Shown here: positions 15,427 to 23,929 of the stretch, one piece after another
Position numbering within the stretch: the stretch's first letter is position 1
Layout of the letters: each line of letters opens with the position of its first letter
Assembly: GCA_018817005.1 (NCBI GenBank)
Contig: JAHIUF010000002.1
Coordinates: 1-32,576, forward strand
Direction: 5' to 3'
DNA: 32,576 nucleotides
DNA from: Nanobdellota archaeon
Lineage (GTDB): Archaea > Nanobdellota > Nanobdellia > Woesearchaeales > GCA-2686295
The notes under the pieces: generated by a model
Seen by the model: only the letters and a program-made list of their open reading frames with translations
The model's database searches: none
What the model was told of the DNA's origin: nothing
Position numbers and translations under genes: made by a program

Positions 15427-15987
15427 ATGATTATATCAATCTCTGGAAATGCAGGTTCAGGAAAAAGTACTGTTGGAAAACTTCTTGCAACAACACTTGG
15501 ATTTAAACGTTATTACATGGGTCAGTTGAGACGTGACATGGCTAAAAAAAGGGGTATGACCATAAATGAGTATAATAAACTTGGAGAAACAGATCCTTCA
15601 ACAGATACAGAAGTTGATGAATACCAAACAGAACTTGGAAATAAAGAGGATAACTTTGTAATTGAAGGAAGAACATCATTTCATTTTATACCACATTCAA
15701 TCAAAGTTTTTTTATCGGTTTCAATTGATGAGGCTGCAAAAAGAATTTTTAAGGATCTTAAAGAGAACACTGATAGGAATGAACAAGTTTTTGCGAGTGT
15801 TGAAGACTTAAAAAAAAGTATTTTTGAACGTGAGAAAAGCGATGAAAAAAGATATTTGTCTCATTATGGTTTTTCACATTTAGACCTTTCAAAATATGAT
15901 TTGGTCATTGACACGACAAATATTTCTCCAGAAGAAGTGGTTGATAAAATAATTAAATTTGTCAAAAGAGAAAAGGGAAACATTTAA
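15427..15987 (+). CDS. cmk: archaeal cytidylate kinase
   Basis: A 186-aa P-loop kinase that phosphorylates CMP/dCMP with ATP, in pyrimidine salvage and CTP supply. The Walker A GNAGSGKST is at residues 7-15. KRYYMGQLRRDMAKKRGMTINEYN is the NMP-binding segment typical of short archaeal CMP kinases. NFVIEGRTSFHFIP holds the Walker-B/substrate region, and the lid is Lys/Arg-rich (REKSDEKRY). YDLVIDTTNISPEEV matches the C-terminal pattern. Length is normal. There is no Shine-Dalgarno-like sequence; a TATA-like box about 27 bases upstream implies a leaderless mRNA. Confidence 0.92.
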   Translation: MIISISGNAGSGKSTVGKLLATTLGFKRYYMGQLRRDMAKKRGMTINEYNKLGETDPSTDTEVDEYQTELGNKEDNFVIEGRTSFHFIPHSIKVFLSVSIDEAAKRIFKDLKENTDRNEQVFASVEDLKKSIFEREKSDEKRYLSHYGFSHLDLSKYDLVIDTTNISPEEVVDKIIKFVKREKGNI

Positions 15988-15990
15988 ATA
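15983..15990 (+). promoter_or_regulatory. TTTAAATA promoter element overlapping the cmk stop
   Basis: TTTAAATA 55 bases before the ATG at 16038, overlapping the stop codon of cmk. A GGGTG ribosome-binding site follows at 16028-16032, as in the genes at 12151 and 19458. Confidence 0.45.
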
Positions 15991-16037
15991 TTTTCGAGTT
16001 TCAATTCTGTTATATTATCATATTATTGGGTGATGAG

Positions 16038-16445
16038 ATGGGAAATAGTGTTAAAAGTGAATATGCTGGGATGATTGTGATATTAGGAATCGTAGCAATT
16101 GTTGCACTCGTTGTCTTTTTATCAAATAACTCCTGTAATTATTCTCCTGTAAAAGCAGCTTCTTCAAACTTGTTAACAGGTAATGTTGTAAATGAGAATT
16201 CTGAAGTTTCTGATGAATCAGAATGTGTTCCTGAAAGATATTGTGTTGAGGAACAGTGGCGAAGTGTGGAGCAATGTGCAGGGTATGGTTGGAAAAAATA
16301 TCCTTTATGCACAGAATATGCGTTTATTGAAAGCGAAGGGCTTCAATGTTCAAAATGGAGTACTGCAGATTCATGGGATTGTATAGAATATGAAGATGCT
16401 TACAACATGGAATGCGTAAGATATGATTATAAAGATAATTGTTGA
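16038..16445 (+). CDS. small Cys-rich membrane-anchored secreted protein
   Basis: A 135-aa protein with one N-terminal membrane span (YAGMIVILGIVAIVALVVFLS) after a short charged head, then an extracytoplasmic region. That region begins CNYSPVKAASSNLLTGNVV and has about nine Cys among many Tyr, Trp and acidic residues (CVPERYCVEEQW, CAGYGWKKYPLC, CSKW, DCIEYED, ECVRYD). The Cys spacing suggests disulfides or metal binding. I do not recognise a family. The frame can begin at a TTG at 16026, but GGGTG five bases before the ATG at 16038 decides the start. It is convergent with the ABC transporter operon. Confidence 0.65.
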   Translation: MGNSVKSEYAGMIVILGIVAIVALVVFLSNNSCNYSPVKAASSNLLTGNVVNENSEVSDESECVPERYCVEEQWRSVEQCAGYGWKKYPLCTEYAFIESEGLQCSKWSTADSWDCIEYEDAYNMECVRYDYKDNC

Positions 16446-16465
16446 TTCTTCTTTTAGTGTCTTAT

Positions 16466-18259
16466 CTACATAGTTTTTTTATGAGATTGATAAGTGAAGA
16501 ATATTAACAGTATAAATATTATTACGTAAATACACAAAAATAACACTTTAATACCGCATTCAAATAATGGTATCTCAAACAAGATAATTTTTTTCAAAAC
16601 ATCAAGACCCAAAACTAAAGGGCTGAAACCAGCAATTTTACTAAGTGCAACAGACATGTTTTCTAATGGGATTACAATTGGTGAAAACAAAAATAGTATT
16701 GTGCTTAAGAAAATGCTAGTCATAGTTGCGCCTTCTTCATCTTTGAAAATAAAACCGATACTCATACCAATAAGTATGAATGCTGAAGAAATAATGAGGA
16801 TTGCAGGTAATAATGCAGGCAGGGTTGTTATTGATGTGTTAAAATTAAAAAATATTGATGCTACGAGCATAACTATTACGACATCTACAATCATTATTAT
16901 AAGCATAACTATGAATATACTTGCCAAAAACATGAATTCTTTAACAGGTGTAATGTGATTTCTGAAAAAAGCACTGGACTTCTTTTCAATCATAACAATA
17001 TTTGAGGATAATAATATTCCTAAGAAACAAATTACTAAAATTATTAAGAGTGGAAATGAGTAATCTAAAAAAGTCCCTTCTTTTGTAACTGTTTGAATGG
17101 ATATGTTCATAGGGTTAATTATTTTTTCTGAATCTTTTATTTGTATTTGAGAAAAACCATCAAGAACAGTTGTTATGTCTAAACCAATAGTTGAAAGATC
17201 CAATACTGCCATTTCTAAATCGAGACTTCCGTCTTCCACAAATTTAATGGCTGAAACCCTGAGATTTTCTGCTTCAACAACATTATTATTTATATTATCC
17301 AGAGTTGTTGTTGCTTGATCTGATAAGATTAAAAGTTCATCTGCAATATCTGTGATGTTTTCATTTGAACTTATGTAATTAATATAATAACTTAACATAG
17401 TGCTTTTATCTTCTAAATTGTTGATATTTTCAAAGAGTTCATCACAATAAGTTGAAGATGAATTCCAACAAGCATCATCATATTCTTCTTCTAGGCTTAA
17501 TAGTTCTTCTTGCGTTGTTTGGTAGTCATAGAGTATTTCATTTGATAATAAATCATAATCTTCAAGACTCATACTAAGAGTTGAGACTAAAGTTGGAATT
17601 TGTTCTAGTTCATCGATATCTTCAGTAACCAACATCATAGAGTCAAGATCTGTTTGTGCTTGCAATAAATTATCGTTTATCGTAGTCATTGTGTCTTCAA
17701 GTCCAAGCATCATTACATTATCTGCTTCTAAAACAAATTCTGTGTTTTCAATCTCAGAAAGAAGTTTTTCTGTAAATAATAAGCTTAATCTCTTGGTTTC
17801 CACAGATACGGTTTCTGAAATGTCATTTAATAAAGAATATGCCAGATTTATTTGTGACAAGTCAACAAATATATTCAGATAATTATCAGATAACCTGTCT
17901 TCAGGATTTAATTCAAAAGGCAATTCTAAACACGCATGATAAATTCCTGTTTTAACACCATTAATGCATGAGCCTTGAGAATCGGTGTATTCAACTATGA
18001 AACTTTCATTAAGAATTGCATATATCTGGCTAATGGCTGGATTTTCAAAATCTAAATCCAAGTAGTTACTTTCGTTCAAACTAGTGTTTATGTATAAACC
18101 AAGGTTTATATTCTGCAGAGTTTGGTTATTAAACGCGAGACCAACAATAAATATGATTAAGAGCGGACCCATGAAAACCGTTAGTAAAGTTGTTTTTGAC
18201 CTACCAATTATTTTGAAATGTTTCAAAACCATTTCCCAAAGAGTTATTAGGTGTTTCAT
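16466..18259 (-). CDS. ABC-2 type transporter permease with large extracellular domain
   Basis: A 597-aa membrane protein. One span near the N-terminus (TLLTVFMGPLLIIFIVGLAF, about 23-42) is followed by some 340 residues outside the membrane, rich in acidic residues and heptad-like stretches (about 190-350: LLQAQTDLDSMM, LLSLEEEYDD, ATTTLDNINNN). Five more spans occupy the last 200 residues, with EKKSSAFFRNHITPVKEFMFLASIF linking the first two as in ABC-2/YhgE-Pip-type exporters. Its ATG overlaps the ATPase stop by four bases (ATGA), so the two form one transporter. It probably exports a lipid, polymer or peptide; the substrate is unknown. Confidence 0.85.
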   Translation of the reverse strand: MKHLITLWEMVLKHFKIIGRSKTTLLTVFMGPLLIIFIVGLAFNNQTLQNINLGLYINTSLNESNYLDLDFENPAISQIYAILNESFIVEYTDSQGSCINGVKTGIYHACLELPFELNPEDRLSDNYLNIFVDLSQINLAYSLLNDISETVSVETKRLSLLFTEKLLSEIENTEFVLEADNVMMLGLEDTMTTINDNLLQAQTDLDSMMLVTEDIDELEQIPTLVSTLSMSLEDYDLLSNEILYDYQTTQEELLSLEEEYDDACWNSSSTYCDELFENINNLEDKSTMLSYYINYISSNENITDIADELLILSDQATTTLDNINNNVVEAENLRVSAIKFVEDGSLDLEMAVLDLSTIGLDITTVLDGFSQIQIKDSEKIINPMNISIQTVTKEGTFLDYSFPLLIILVICFLGILLSSNIVMIEKKSSAFFRNHITPVKEFMFLASIFIVMLIIMIVDVVIVMLVASIFFNFNTSITTLPALLPAILIISSAFILIGMSIGFIFKDEEGATMTSIFLSTILFLFSPIVIPLENMSVALSKIAGFSPLVLGLDVLKKIILFEIPLFECGIKVLFLCIYVIIFILLIFFTYQSHKKTM

Positions 18260-19329
18260 TTTTGACTTAATATTTTTTCAACGGTTTCTTTCGGATAACT
18301 TTCAAGTAACTTTTTTTTAAGCTCAGAATTTTTATATTTTTCAACAGAATCTTTTATGTATCTATTAATCTCACTTTCTTTATTCACAACAGGTTTATTT
18401 GCAGTAACTGATTCAAATATTTCATTAAGAGATGGTTTGTTAACTTCTAACTCCAATATTTTCTCTCTTAAATCATTCAAAAGTTTTATTAGAACCTCTA
18501 AAACTTGACCAGCATCTTTCGTGTATATAACAAGCGACTTATCTCGTATCTGAGTTTTAGATATTGCAAGATTATAAGCGTTCAAATAATTAACTATTTC
18601 TTGATAATGCCCTGGAAATGTTTGTAATATTAACTCTTCATTATGAGAATATAATTCTTTTAGCTCTTTAGGAGTTCCAGTTTCTAAGATATAACCATCA
18701 TCAATTATTGCTATGTGATCACACAGATGGTCAACTTTATTTAAAAAATGGGATGATAAAATTATGGTTGTTCCTGACTCATTAATGTTTTTGAGTGTTC
18801 GCCATAAATGATTAGCAGTTACAGGGTCAAGTTCTGCTGTTGGCTCATCAAGGATCAAAACGTGCGGCGAGTGAATCAAAGCACAAGCCAAGTCAAGTCT
18901 TCTTTTCATCCCTCCCGAAAGGTTTGAGGCAAGAGTGTTTTTTTGTTCTTTTAAATCTACAAGTTCTAACACTTCTTCAATCTTAGACATCAAAATATTT
19001 TTTTTCATAAAATACATTTTACCAAAGTATTTGATGTTTTCAAAAACTGTCAGCCCATCATAAAAACAGTTTTCTTGTGATGCAAAACCAAAATTACTTT
19101 TTAGAAAATCTTTGTTTAAAGGTATTTTTTCATCATTATAAATATAATATTTTCCACCATTGTAATGATAAAAACCTATTAGAATTCTTAGAAGAGTTGT
19201 CTTTCCAGCACCATTTTTTCCAATAATTCCAAAGATTTCTCCATTTTGAATTTCAAAGTTAATATCTTTCAATATTTTCTTATTATCTATGATTTTAGAA
19301 ATATTCTCTAATCTAATTAAACTATTCAT
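18256..19329 (-). CDS. ABC transporter ATPase
   Basis: A 357-aa cytoplasmic ATPase powering the permease encoded downstream. Walker A GKNGAGKTT is at 37-45, a Q-loop SQENCFYDGLTV follows, the signature LSGGMKRRLDLACAL is near 138, Walker B LILDEPTAELDP near 158, and the H-loop SSHFLN near 190. The form is that of DrrA/CcmA-type exporters. Beyond the usual 220-residue domain there are about 130 residues ending in a Lys/Glu-rich helix (DSVEKYKNSELKKKLLESY). It is the first gene of the two-gene operon; a TATA-like ATTTAAAA lies about 30 bases upstream of its ATG. Confidence 0.92.
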   Translation of the reverse strand: MNSLIRLENISKIIDNKKILKDINFEIQNGEIFGIIGKNGAGKTTLLRILIGFYHYNGGKYYIYNDEKIPLNKDFLKSNFGFASQENCFYDGLTVFENIKYFGKMYFMKKNILMSKIEEVLELVDLKEQKNTLASNLSGGMKRRLDLACALIHSPHVLILDEPTAELDPVTANHLWRTLKNINESGTTIILSSHFLNKVDHLCDHIAIIDDGYILETGTPKELKELYSHNEELILQTFPGHYQEIVNYLNAYNLAISKTQIRDKSLVIYTKDAGQVLEVLIKLLNDLREKILELEVNKPSLNEIFESVTANKPVVNKESEINRYIKDSVEKYKNSELKKKLLESYPKETVEKILSQK

Positions 19330-19405
19330 TAAATATTCAATGAACTCGCAATTTTTTAAATGTTCGTAATAACTTTAGAGTGGAACTAATTTTTATATCG
19401 AAACA

Positions 19406-19413
19406 TTTAAATA
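19406..19413 (+). promoter_or_regulatory. TTTAAATA promoter element for the YD-repeat operon
   Basis: TTTAAATA within GAAACATTTAAATAC, 52 bases before the proposed ATT start at 19458, followed by GGGTG at 19446-19450. The promoter and ribosome-site arrangement matches those of the genes at 12151 and 16038. It is back to back with the ABC operon promoter. Confidence 0.5.
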
Positions 19414-19457
19414 CTATTTTACTAAGAGTTTTTATAAAAGTAATAGGGTGTTAGAAA

Positions 19458-19970
19458 ATTAATAAAATTGGTTTAAAGAGATTTAAAGTAATAATTTTGA
19501 TTAGTTTCTTATTAGGTTTATTTAGCATGTTTTATACAATGCAGGCTAATTATTCAGATTATTTAAACATAGGTGGTTTTGCTGTTAAAACAACAACTGT
19601 TAAGACAACAACCATCCCATCAGTAAACGTGATTTCTTGTCCAGAAGAAATTGATAGTTATTCAGAGGCAAAAAGCACTTATTATGATATTTTAAATGGT
19701 TATAGGAAGAAAAAGTATTCATACTCTGAACTTCGTGACTACATGGAATGGTACAGTGTTTTAGGAAAAAACAAAAATGTTGTTGATTGTAGTTATAAAA
19801 TGCAGCGTTCTGGGGGAACAATAGAAGATTTTTTGTATGTTAAAGTTTTGGAAAAACCGAAAATAGCAGAAGTTTCAAAAATTCCAGACTCTTCTAAAGT
19901 AGATTCTGGAAAAGATACTATAACAGATTATGTGTGGGTAAATGGACAATTGGTTGCGAGGATAAAATAA
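19458..19970 (+). CDS. small secreted protein at the head of the YD-repeat operon
   Basis: A secreted protein of 170 aa. No ATG precedes a usable signal sequence in this frame. Reading from ATT at 19458, seven bases after GGGTG, gives NKIGLKRFKVIILISFLLGLF, a textbook signal peptide that would be cleaved after about FYTMQA. A TTG at 19497 is the alternative (157 aa) but would remove the basic residues. The mature part has two Cys, Tyr/Ser-rich stretches and a C-terminal TITDYVWVNGQLVARIK that resembles the strand preceding the core of Rhs/YD proteins. Its TAA overlaps the next ATG by one base (TAATG). I infer a partner or detached fragment of the large proteins that follow. Confidence 0.6.
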   Translation: MNKIGLKRFKVIILISFLLGLFSMFYTMQANYSDYLNIGGFAVKTTTVKTTTIPSVNVISCPEEIDSYSEAKSTYYDILNGYRKKKYSYSELRDYMEWYSVLGKNKNVVDCSYKMQRSGGTIEDFLYVKVLEKPKIAEVSKIPDSSKVDSGKDTITDYVWVNGQLVARIK

Positions 19971-22900
19971 TGAAAATACGAAATGGATTAAATTCATTTA
20001 TTATCATGCTCATATTTCTAATAAGTCTAATATCTGTTCATGCAAATGTTGAATCATACCAATTTCAAGATTACTCACAACTTGTAAATATCGATTTATA
20101 CACTGGAGACATGGGTTTAAGTATACCTTTATTTACTGTTCCTGGAAGAGGAGGGATGAGTTATCCGGTAGTTCTAAATTACCAAGCAGGAATATCAACG
20201 ACTCAAACTGCTTCATGGGTTGGTCTTGGGTGGAGTCTTGGAACTGGAGCTGTGACAAGAAATGTTAATGGAGTCCCAGATGAGTATAATAGGAATAATG
20301 TTAAAATATATTTTAAACAAGAAAAACCTGGCTTTATTGATTCAGCTGCAACATGGCTTTCACATTTAGTATCTGCGCTTGGACAAAATTTTTATCATTC
20401 AAGCGATATATATATGATGAGTTATGTTTACAGATCAATAATAGGGGAATTTATTGAGTCAACGCTTGATGGCTTGTTGTTTTCAGGAAATATAGGTGTT
20501 AAATCTGATTTTTCAGGAATGCAGTTAGAAATTGGTAAAACTAATCAGGTAAAAATTGATGGTTGGTTTAACATAGTTGATCCTGATGATGTAAAAAAAT
20601 ATTATAGTTCAACGTCAACAGCTGTTTATTGTGTTGAACCAACGAATTACCGTCCTTTCAATGAAATGAGTTGTTCTTTAGCTGGTGGCACTGTTTGTGA
20701 TACTCATGAAACAATTGAGTGCGATGAAGATAGTGATTGTCCAGTTGTAAGATGGTCTAATGGTCTGGAGATATTAGAAGAAGAAGGAATTTGTTCATAT
20801 CATGTTTGTAAGGTGAAAATGAATAATGGAAAAGAACTGGAATCCAAAAATATCTATTATTGCAGATTAGAAGAATATTTTGGAAATGCAAAATCATGGG
20901 ATGTTGATGAAGAATCACCAGATACATTTTATGTTTCTTTGCCTTCTACTTCAGGATTATTAGTTGTTAGTAAGAGTTGGAACAAATATGCTGGTAAGAA
21001 TAATTTTAGATATAAATTGCAACAAACATCAACCTTGTTCCAAAATGATATAGAACCTTTATTTAACGGAGATTTACTTGAAGGCTTCTTGTTTAAAGGG
21101 CTTGATGGCACAAAATACTATTTTACAAAAAAAGAATTAATACAATCCTCAAAAACCCAAAGAGCTCTAACAACCAGTTCTTCTTGTTCAAGCGGTGATG
21201 GTCGTATGAGTTTTGAATTAAACACACCTCATCCATATACTTGGAAGCTTGAGATGATTGAAAGTGTTAATTATAAGGACTCTGATAATATAGTAGGACC
21301 AAGCATAGGTGATGAAGGTAATTGGATAAAGTTTGAATATGAAACGCTTTCAGATAGCTTTACTTTAAATCAACCTTACAAATTTGTTTGTAAAAGTGAT
21401 GCTAACGGTTTAAGCTCAAGAAGCACACAGGAGATGAGTATTTCATACTTAAAATCAATAGAAACACCAACTCACAAAGCAGTTTTTGTTACAAGTCCAA
21501 GACTTGACGCACAAGAAGAAGAGAATAGTGCTCTTCATCAAAAAAAACTTGATGAAGTGATTCTATATGCTAAAACTAAAAATGATGGTTTGGAAAAAGT
21601 CACAGATTACAAGTTTAACTATGACTATTCTTTAATGCAAGGAATTTCCGGGTCAAGTAGTGGTCAATTAACACTTAAAAGCTTAACACAATATGATTCA
21701 ATGGGAAAAGAGAATCTGCCTCCTTATAATTTTAAGTATGATAGTTCAAACCCAAAATGGACTGATAGATATTATGATCGTTGGGGTTATTACATTGAAA
21801 ATTATGGTTATAGAGAGAGCGGGCTTCCCGATGGTCTTTTGCCTGATGCTTGGAGCATGACCAGTATTAAATGGCCTAATGGTGGAATAACAGAGTTTGT
21901 TTATGAGCCGGATAGATACACGAAAATAGGTTCTTTAGATGCAGATTATACTACAATGTCCAATAAAGAGGTGGAGTCAAAAGATACACATTATGGTGGA
22001 GGACTAAGAGTAAGTTTGATAAGAAATTGTAATGGAATTGATGAATGTGTAAGTCAGAAATTCTTATACAATAAAATTTTTTTTGATACAGATGAAAATG
22101 ATGGTATTAACCAAAAAAATATTTATGGTGAAAGTTCAGGTGTTGCAACAGTTGAACCAGCTCATGGTTTGTCAAATATTTTAGACGATAGAATTTATAA
22201 AGGTTCAATATATGCCTCACCAAAAGTTACTTATGGACAAGTTACAGTAATACCATTCTATGATGAAGAAGAAAAAGTTGGTTATGGGTATCAAGTTTAC
22301 AAATTCACAACTGCTGAAACTAATCCTAATACTGGAAAAACTTACGGTAACTTAACCAGATGTCATCTTAACTCTGATGGAGAGATAGATTCTGATAGTG
22401 ATTATGGCGTTTGTCAAAAAATTGCTGATACTAAGTGTAATCAAATATTTTTTGCACCAACAGGTGTTAAATTAGAATTGTGGTCGATAGGAACATTTGT
22501 TAAAGATATTTGTAAAGGTAATAGTGGTGGTTATTGTATAAGTAATTTAGAGTATAATAATGCTGGAAAGGCAATAAGCGATGGTTTATACTCTGTCTGG
22601 TCAAATAAAGGTGGCACTAGAAAAGCAAGGTTTCAAATACTTATTCAAGAAGAATCTCAAGGTTGCGGTGTTGTTGTTGGACAAGATTGGGATAGAGATA
22701 ACAACGAAATTCCAGATGTTTTAGAAATTTCTAATAAGGAATATCATGCTGCAGAACAAAGTCAAGAACATAAACGTGGATTGGTGTCTATGGTTAGTGT
22801 TTATGATAATGACAAAACCTTGATACAGAAAAGTGTTAATGAATATTCAAAAAAAACTGTGATTAGCAATAAAGGATATGTTTCATCAGGACTAAACCAA

Positions 22901-23929
22901 GTTACAAAGTCTGAATCCACTCAAGATGGAATGACAAGCAGTGTTGAATATGAGTATCAATCAGATGGATTTTTAAGAAAAACTTTTGCTACAAATACTG
23001 ATGGAAAAACATTAATTTCTACAACAAAATATGCTTATGAGAATTATCCTGAAATGAAAGAAAAAAATATGTTTAGTCAAATTTATGAAACAAAAACTTT
23101 TGAGAATACAGAAACGAATGCAAATATATTATCCTTTTCAAGAAATATTTGGAAAAGCTTTGATGATGACTGGTATCCGTTTCAGTCTCAGATTTGGGTT
23201 AATGACAAAACACAAGCATCTACAGAATATGCTAAATCAAAGAGTGTCGTTCCAACACCGAACAGGGTTGTTTCAACAATAGTATCATACGATAAGTATG
23301 GTAATGTTTTAGAATCAAAAGACGCTCTTGGAAACTCAGCATACTTTTTTTATGGTGATAATACTAATCCTTGTTCAAATAATGAAAATGTTAATGGATT
23401 TCAACATTCAGTACTAACTTGCGCAAAAAATGTTTTGGGACATGAATCAAAAACGTATTTAAACAATAAATATCTGACTGAAAAAGTTATTGGTTCAAAT
23501 GGGGAACAAGCAGAGTATGAATTTGATTCTTTTAATCGATTAATAAAATCTGCTGGTCCTGGCTCTGATTTAAAAAATCCGGATGTTACTTATGAATATC
23601 ATTTCTTTGAAAACGAAAGAAATCCAAACTGGATAAAAACCATTACGAAAATAGATGATAAACAGACAGCAGTTTTAATAGCATTTGTTGATGGTCTTGG
23701 AAGAACGATGCAAACACAAGTGCAAGAAGACAATCAGAATTGGTTGGTTTCAAAAACAGAATATTATCCAAGAACAAACCTTGTTAGCAAAACGTGGAAA
23801 ACTATAAGGAAAGTAACGAGAGGACTCTTTGATTCAACAGAAGGTGAAGGAATATATTCAAAAGTTATATATGAAGAAAATCCTTTATTAAGAGTTAAAG
23901 AAATGGTTCCTGCATTAGTTGAAGAATGA
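19970..23929 (+). CDS. large secreted SpvB/Rhs-type YD-repeat protein
   Basis: 1319 aa with a signal peptide (MKIRNGLNSFIIMLIFLISL, cleavage after about VHA). The mature N-terminus, NIDLYTGDMGLSIPLFTVPGRGG then ASWVGLGWSLGTGAVTRNVNGVPDE, is the SpvB-like start of Rhs/YD-repeat proteins. A Cys-rich insert (CDTHETIECDEDSDCP) lies near 240-300. WGYYIENYG...DAWSMTSIKWPNGGITEFVYEP is near 600-645, as in Bacteroidetes-type YD proteins. YD repeats follow at about 1100-1200 (YDKYGNVLESKDALGN, YEFDSFNRLIKSAG). It ends in VDGLGRTMQTQVQE and further strands without a toxin domain. The start at 19970 (TAATG coupling) is preferred over in-frame 19934. It overlaps the next gene by ATGA. Probably half of a two-chain surface shell. 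Confidence 0.85.
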   Translation: MKIRNGLNSFIIMLIFLISLISVHANVESYQFQDYSQLVNIDLYTGDMGLSIPLFTVPGRGGMSYPVVLNYQAGISTTQTASWVGLGWSLGTGAVTRNVNGVPDEYNRNNVKIYFKQEKPGFIDSAATWLSHLVSALGQNFYHSSDIYMMSYVYRSIIGEFIESTLDGLLFSGNIGVKSDFSGMQLEIGKTNQVKIDGWFNIVDPDDVKKYYSSTSTAVYCVEPTNYRPFNEMSCSLAGGTVCDTHETIECDEDSDCPVVRWSNGLEILEEEGICSYHVCKVKMNNGKELESKNIYYCRLEEYFGNAKSWDVDEESPDTFYVSLPSTSGLLVVSKSWNKYAGKNNFRYKLQQTSTLFQNDIEPLFNGDLLEGFLFKGLDGTKYYFTKKELIQSSKTQRALTTSSSCSSGDGRMSFELNTPHPYTWKLEMIESVNYKDSDNIVGPSIGDEGNWIKFEYETLSDSFTLNQPYKFVCKSDANGLSSRSTQEMSISYLKSIETPTHKAVFVTSPRLDAQEEENSALHQKKLDEVILYAKTKNDGLEKVTDYKFNYDYSLMQGISGSSSGQLTLKSLTQYDSMGKENLPPYNFKYDSSNPKWTDRYYDRWGYYIENYGYRESGLPDGLLPDAWSMTSIKWPNGGITEFVYEPDRYTKIGSLDADYTTMSNKEVESKDTHYGGGLRVSLIRNCNGIDECVSQKFLYNKIFFDTDENDGINQKNIYGESSGVATVEPAHGLSNILDDRIYKGSIYASPKVTYGQVTVIPFYDEEEKVGYGYQVYKFTTAETNPNTGKTYGNLTRCHLNSDGEIDSDSDYGVCQKIADTKCNQIFFAPTGVKLELWSIGTFVKDICKGNSGGYCISNLEYNNAGKAISDGLYSVWSNKGGTRKARFQILIQEESQGCGVVVGQDWDRDNNEIPDVLEISNKEYHAAEQSQEHKRGLVSMVSVYDNDKTLIQKSVNEYSKKTVISNKGYVSSGLNQVTKSESTQDGMTSSVEYEYQSDGFLRKTFATNTDGKTLISTTKYAYENYPEMKEKNMFSQIYETKTFENTETNANILSFSRNIWKSFDDDWYPFQSQIWVNDKTQASTEYAKSKSVVPTPNRVVSTIVSYDKYGNVLESKDALGNSAYFFYGDNTNPCSNNENVNGFQHSVLTCAKNVLGHESKTYLNNKYLTEKVIGSNGEQAEYEFDSFNRLIKSAGPGSDLKNPDVTYEYHFFENERNPNWIKTITKIDDKQTAVLIAFVDGLGRTMQTQVQEDNQNWLVSKTEYYPRTNLVSKTWKTIRKVTRGLFDSTEGEGIYSKVIYEENPLLRVKEMVPALVEE

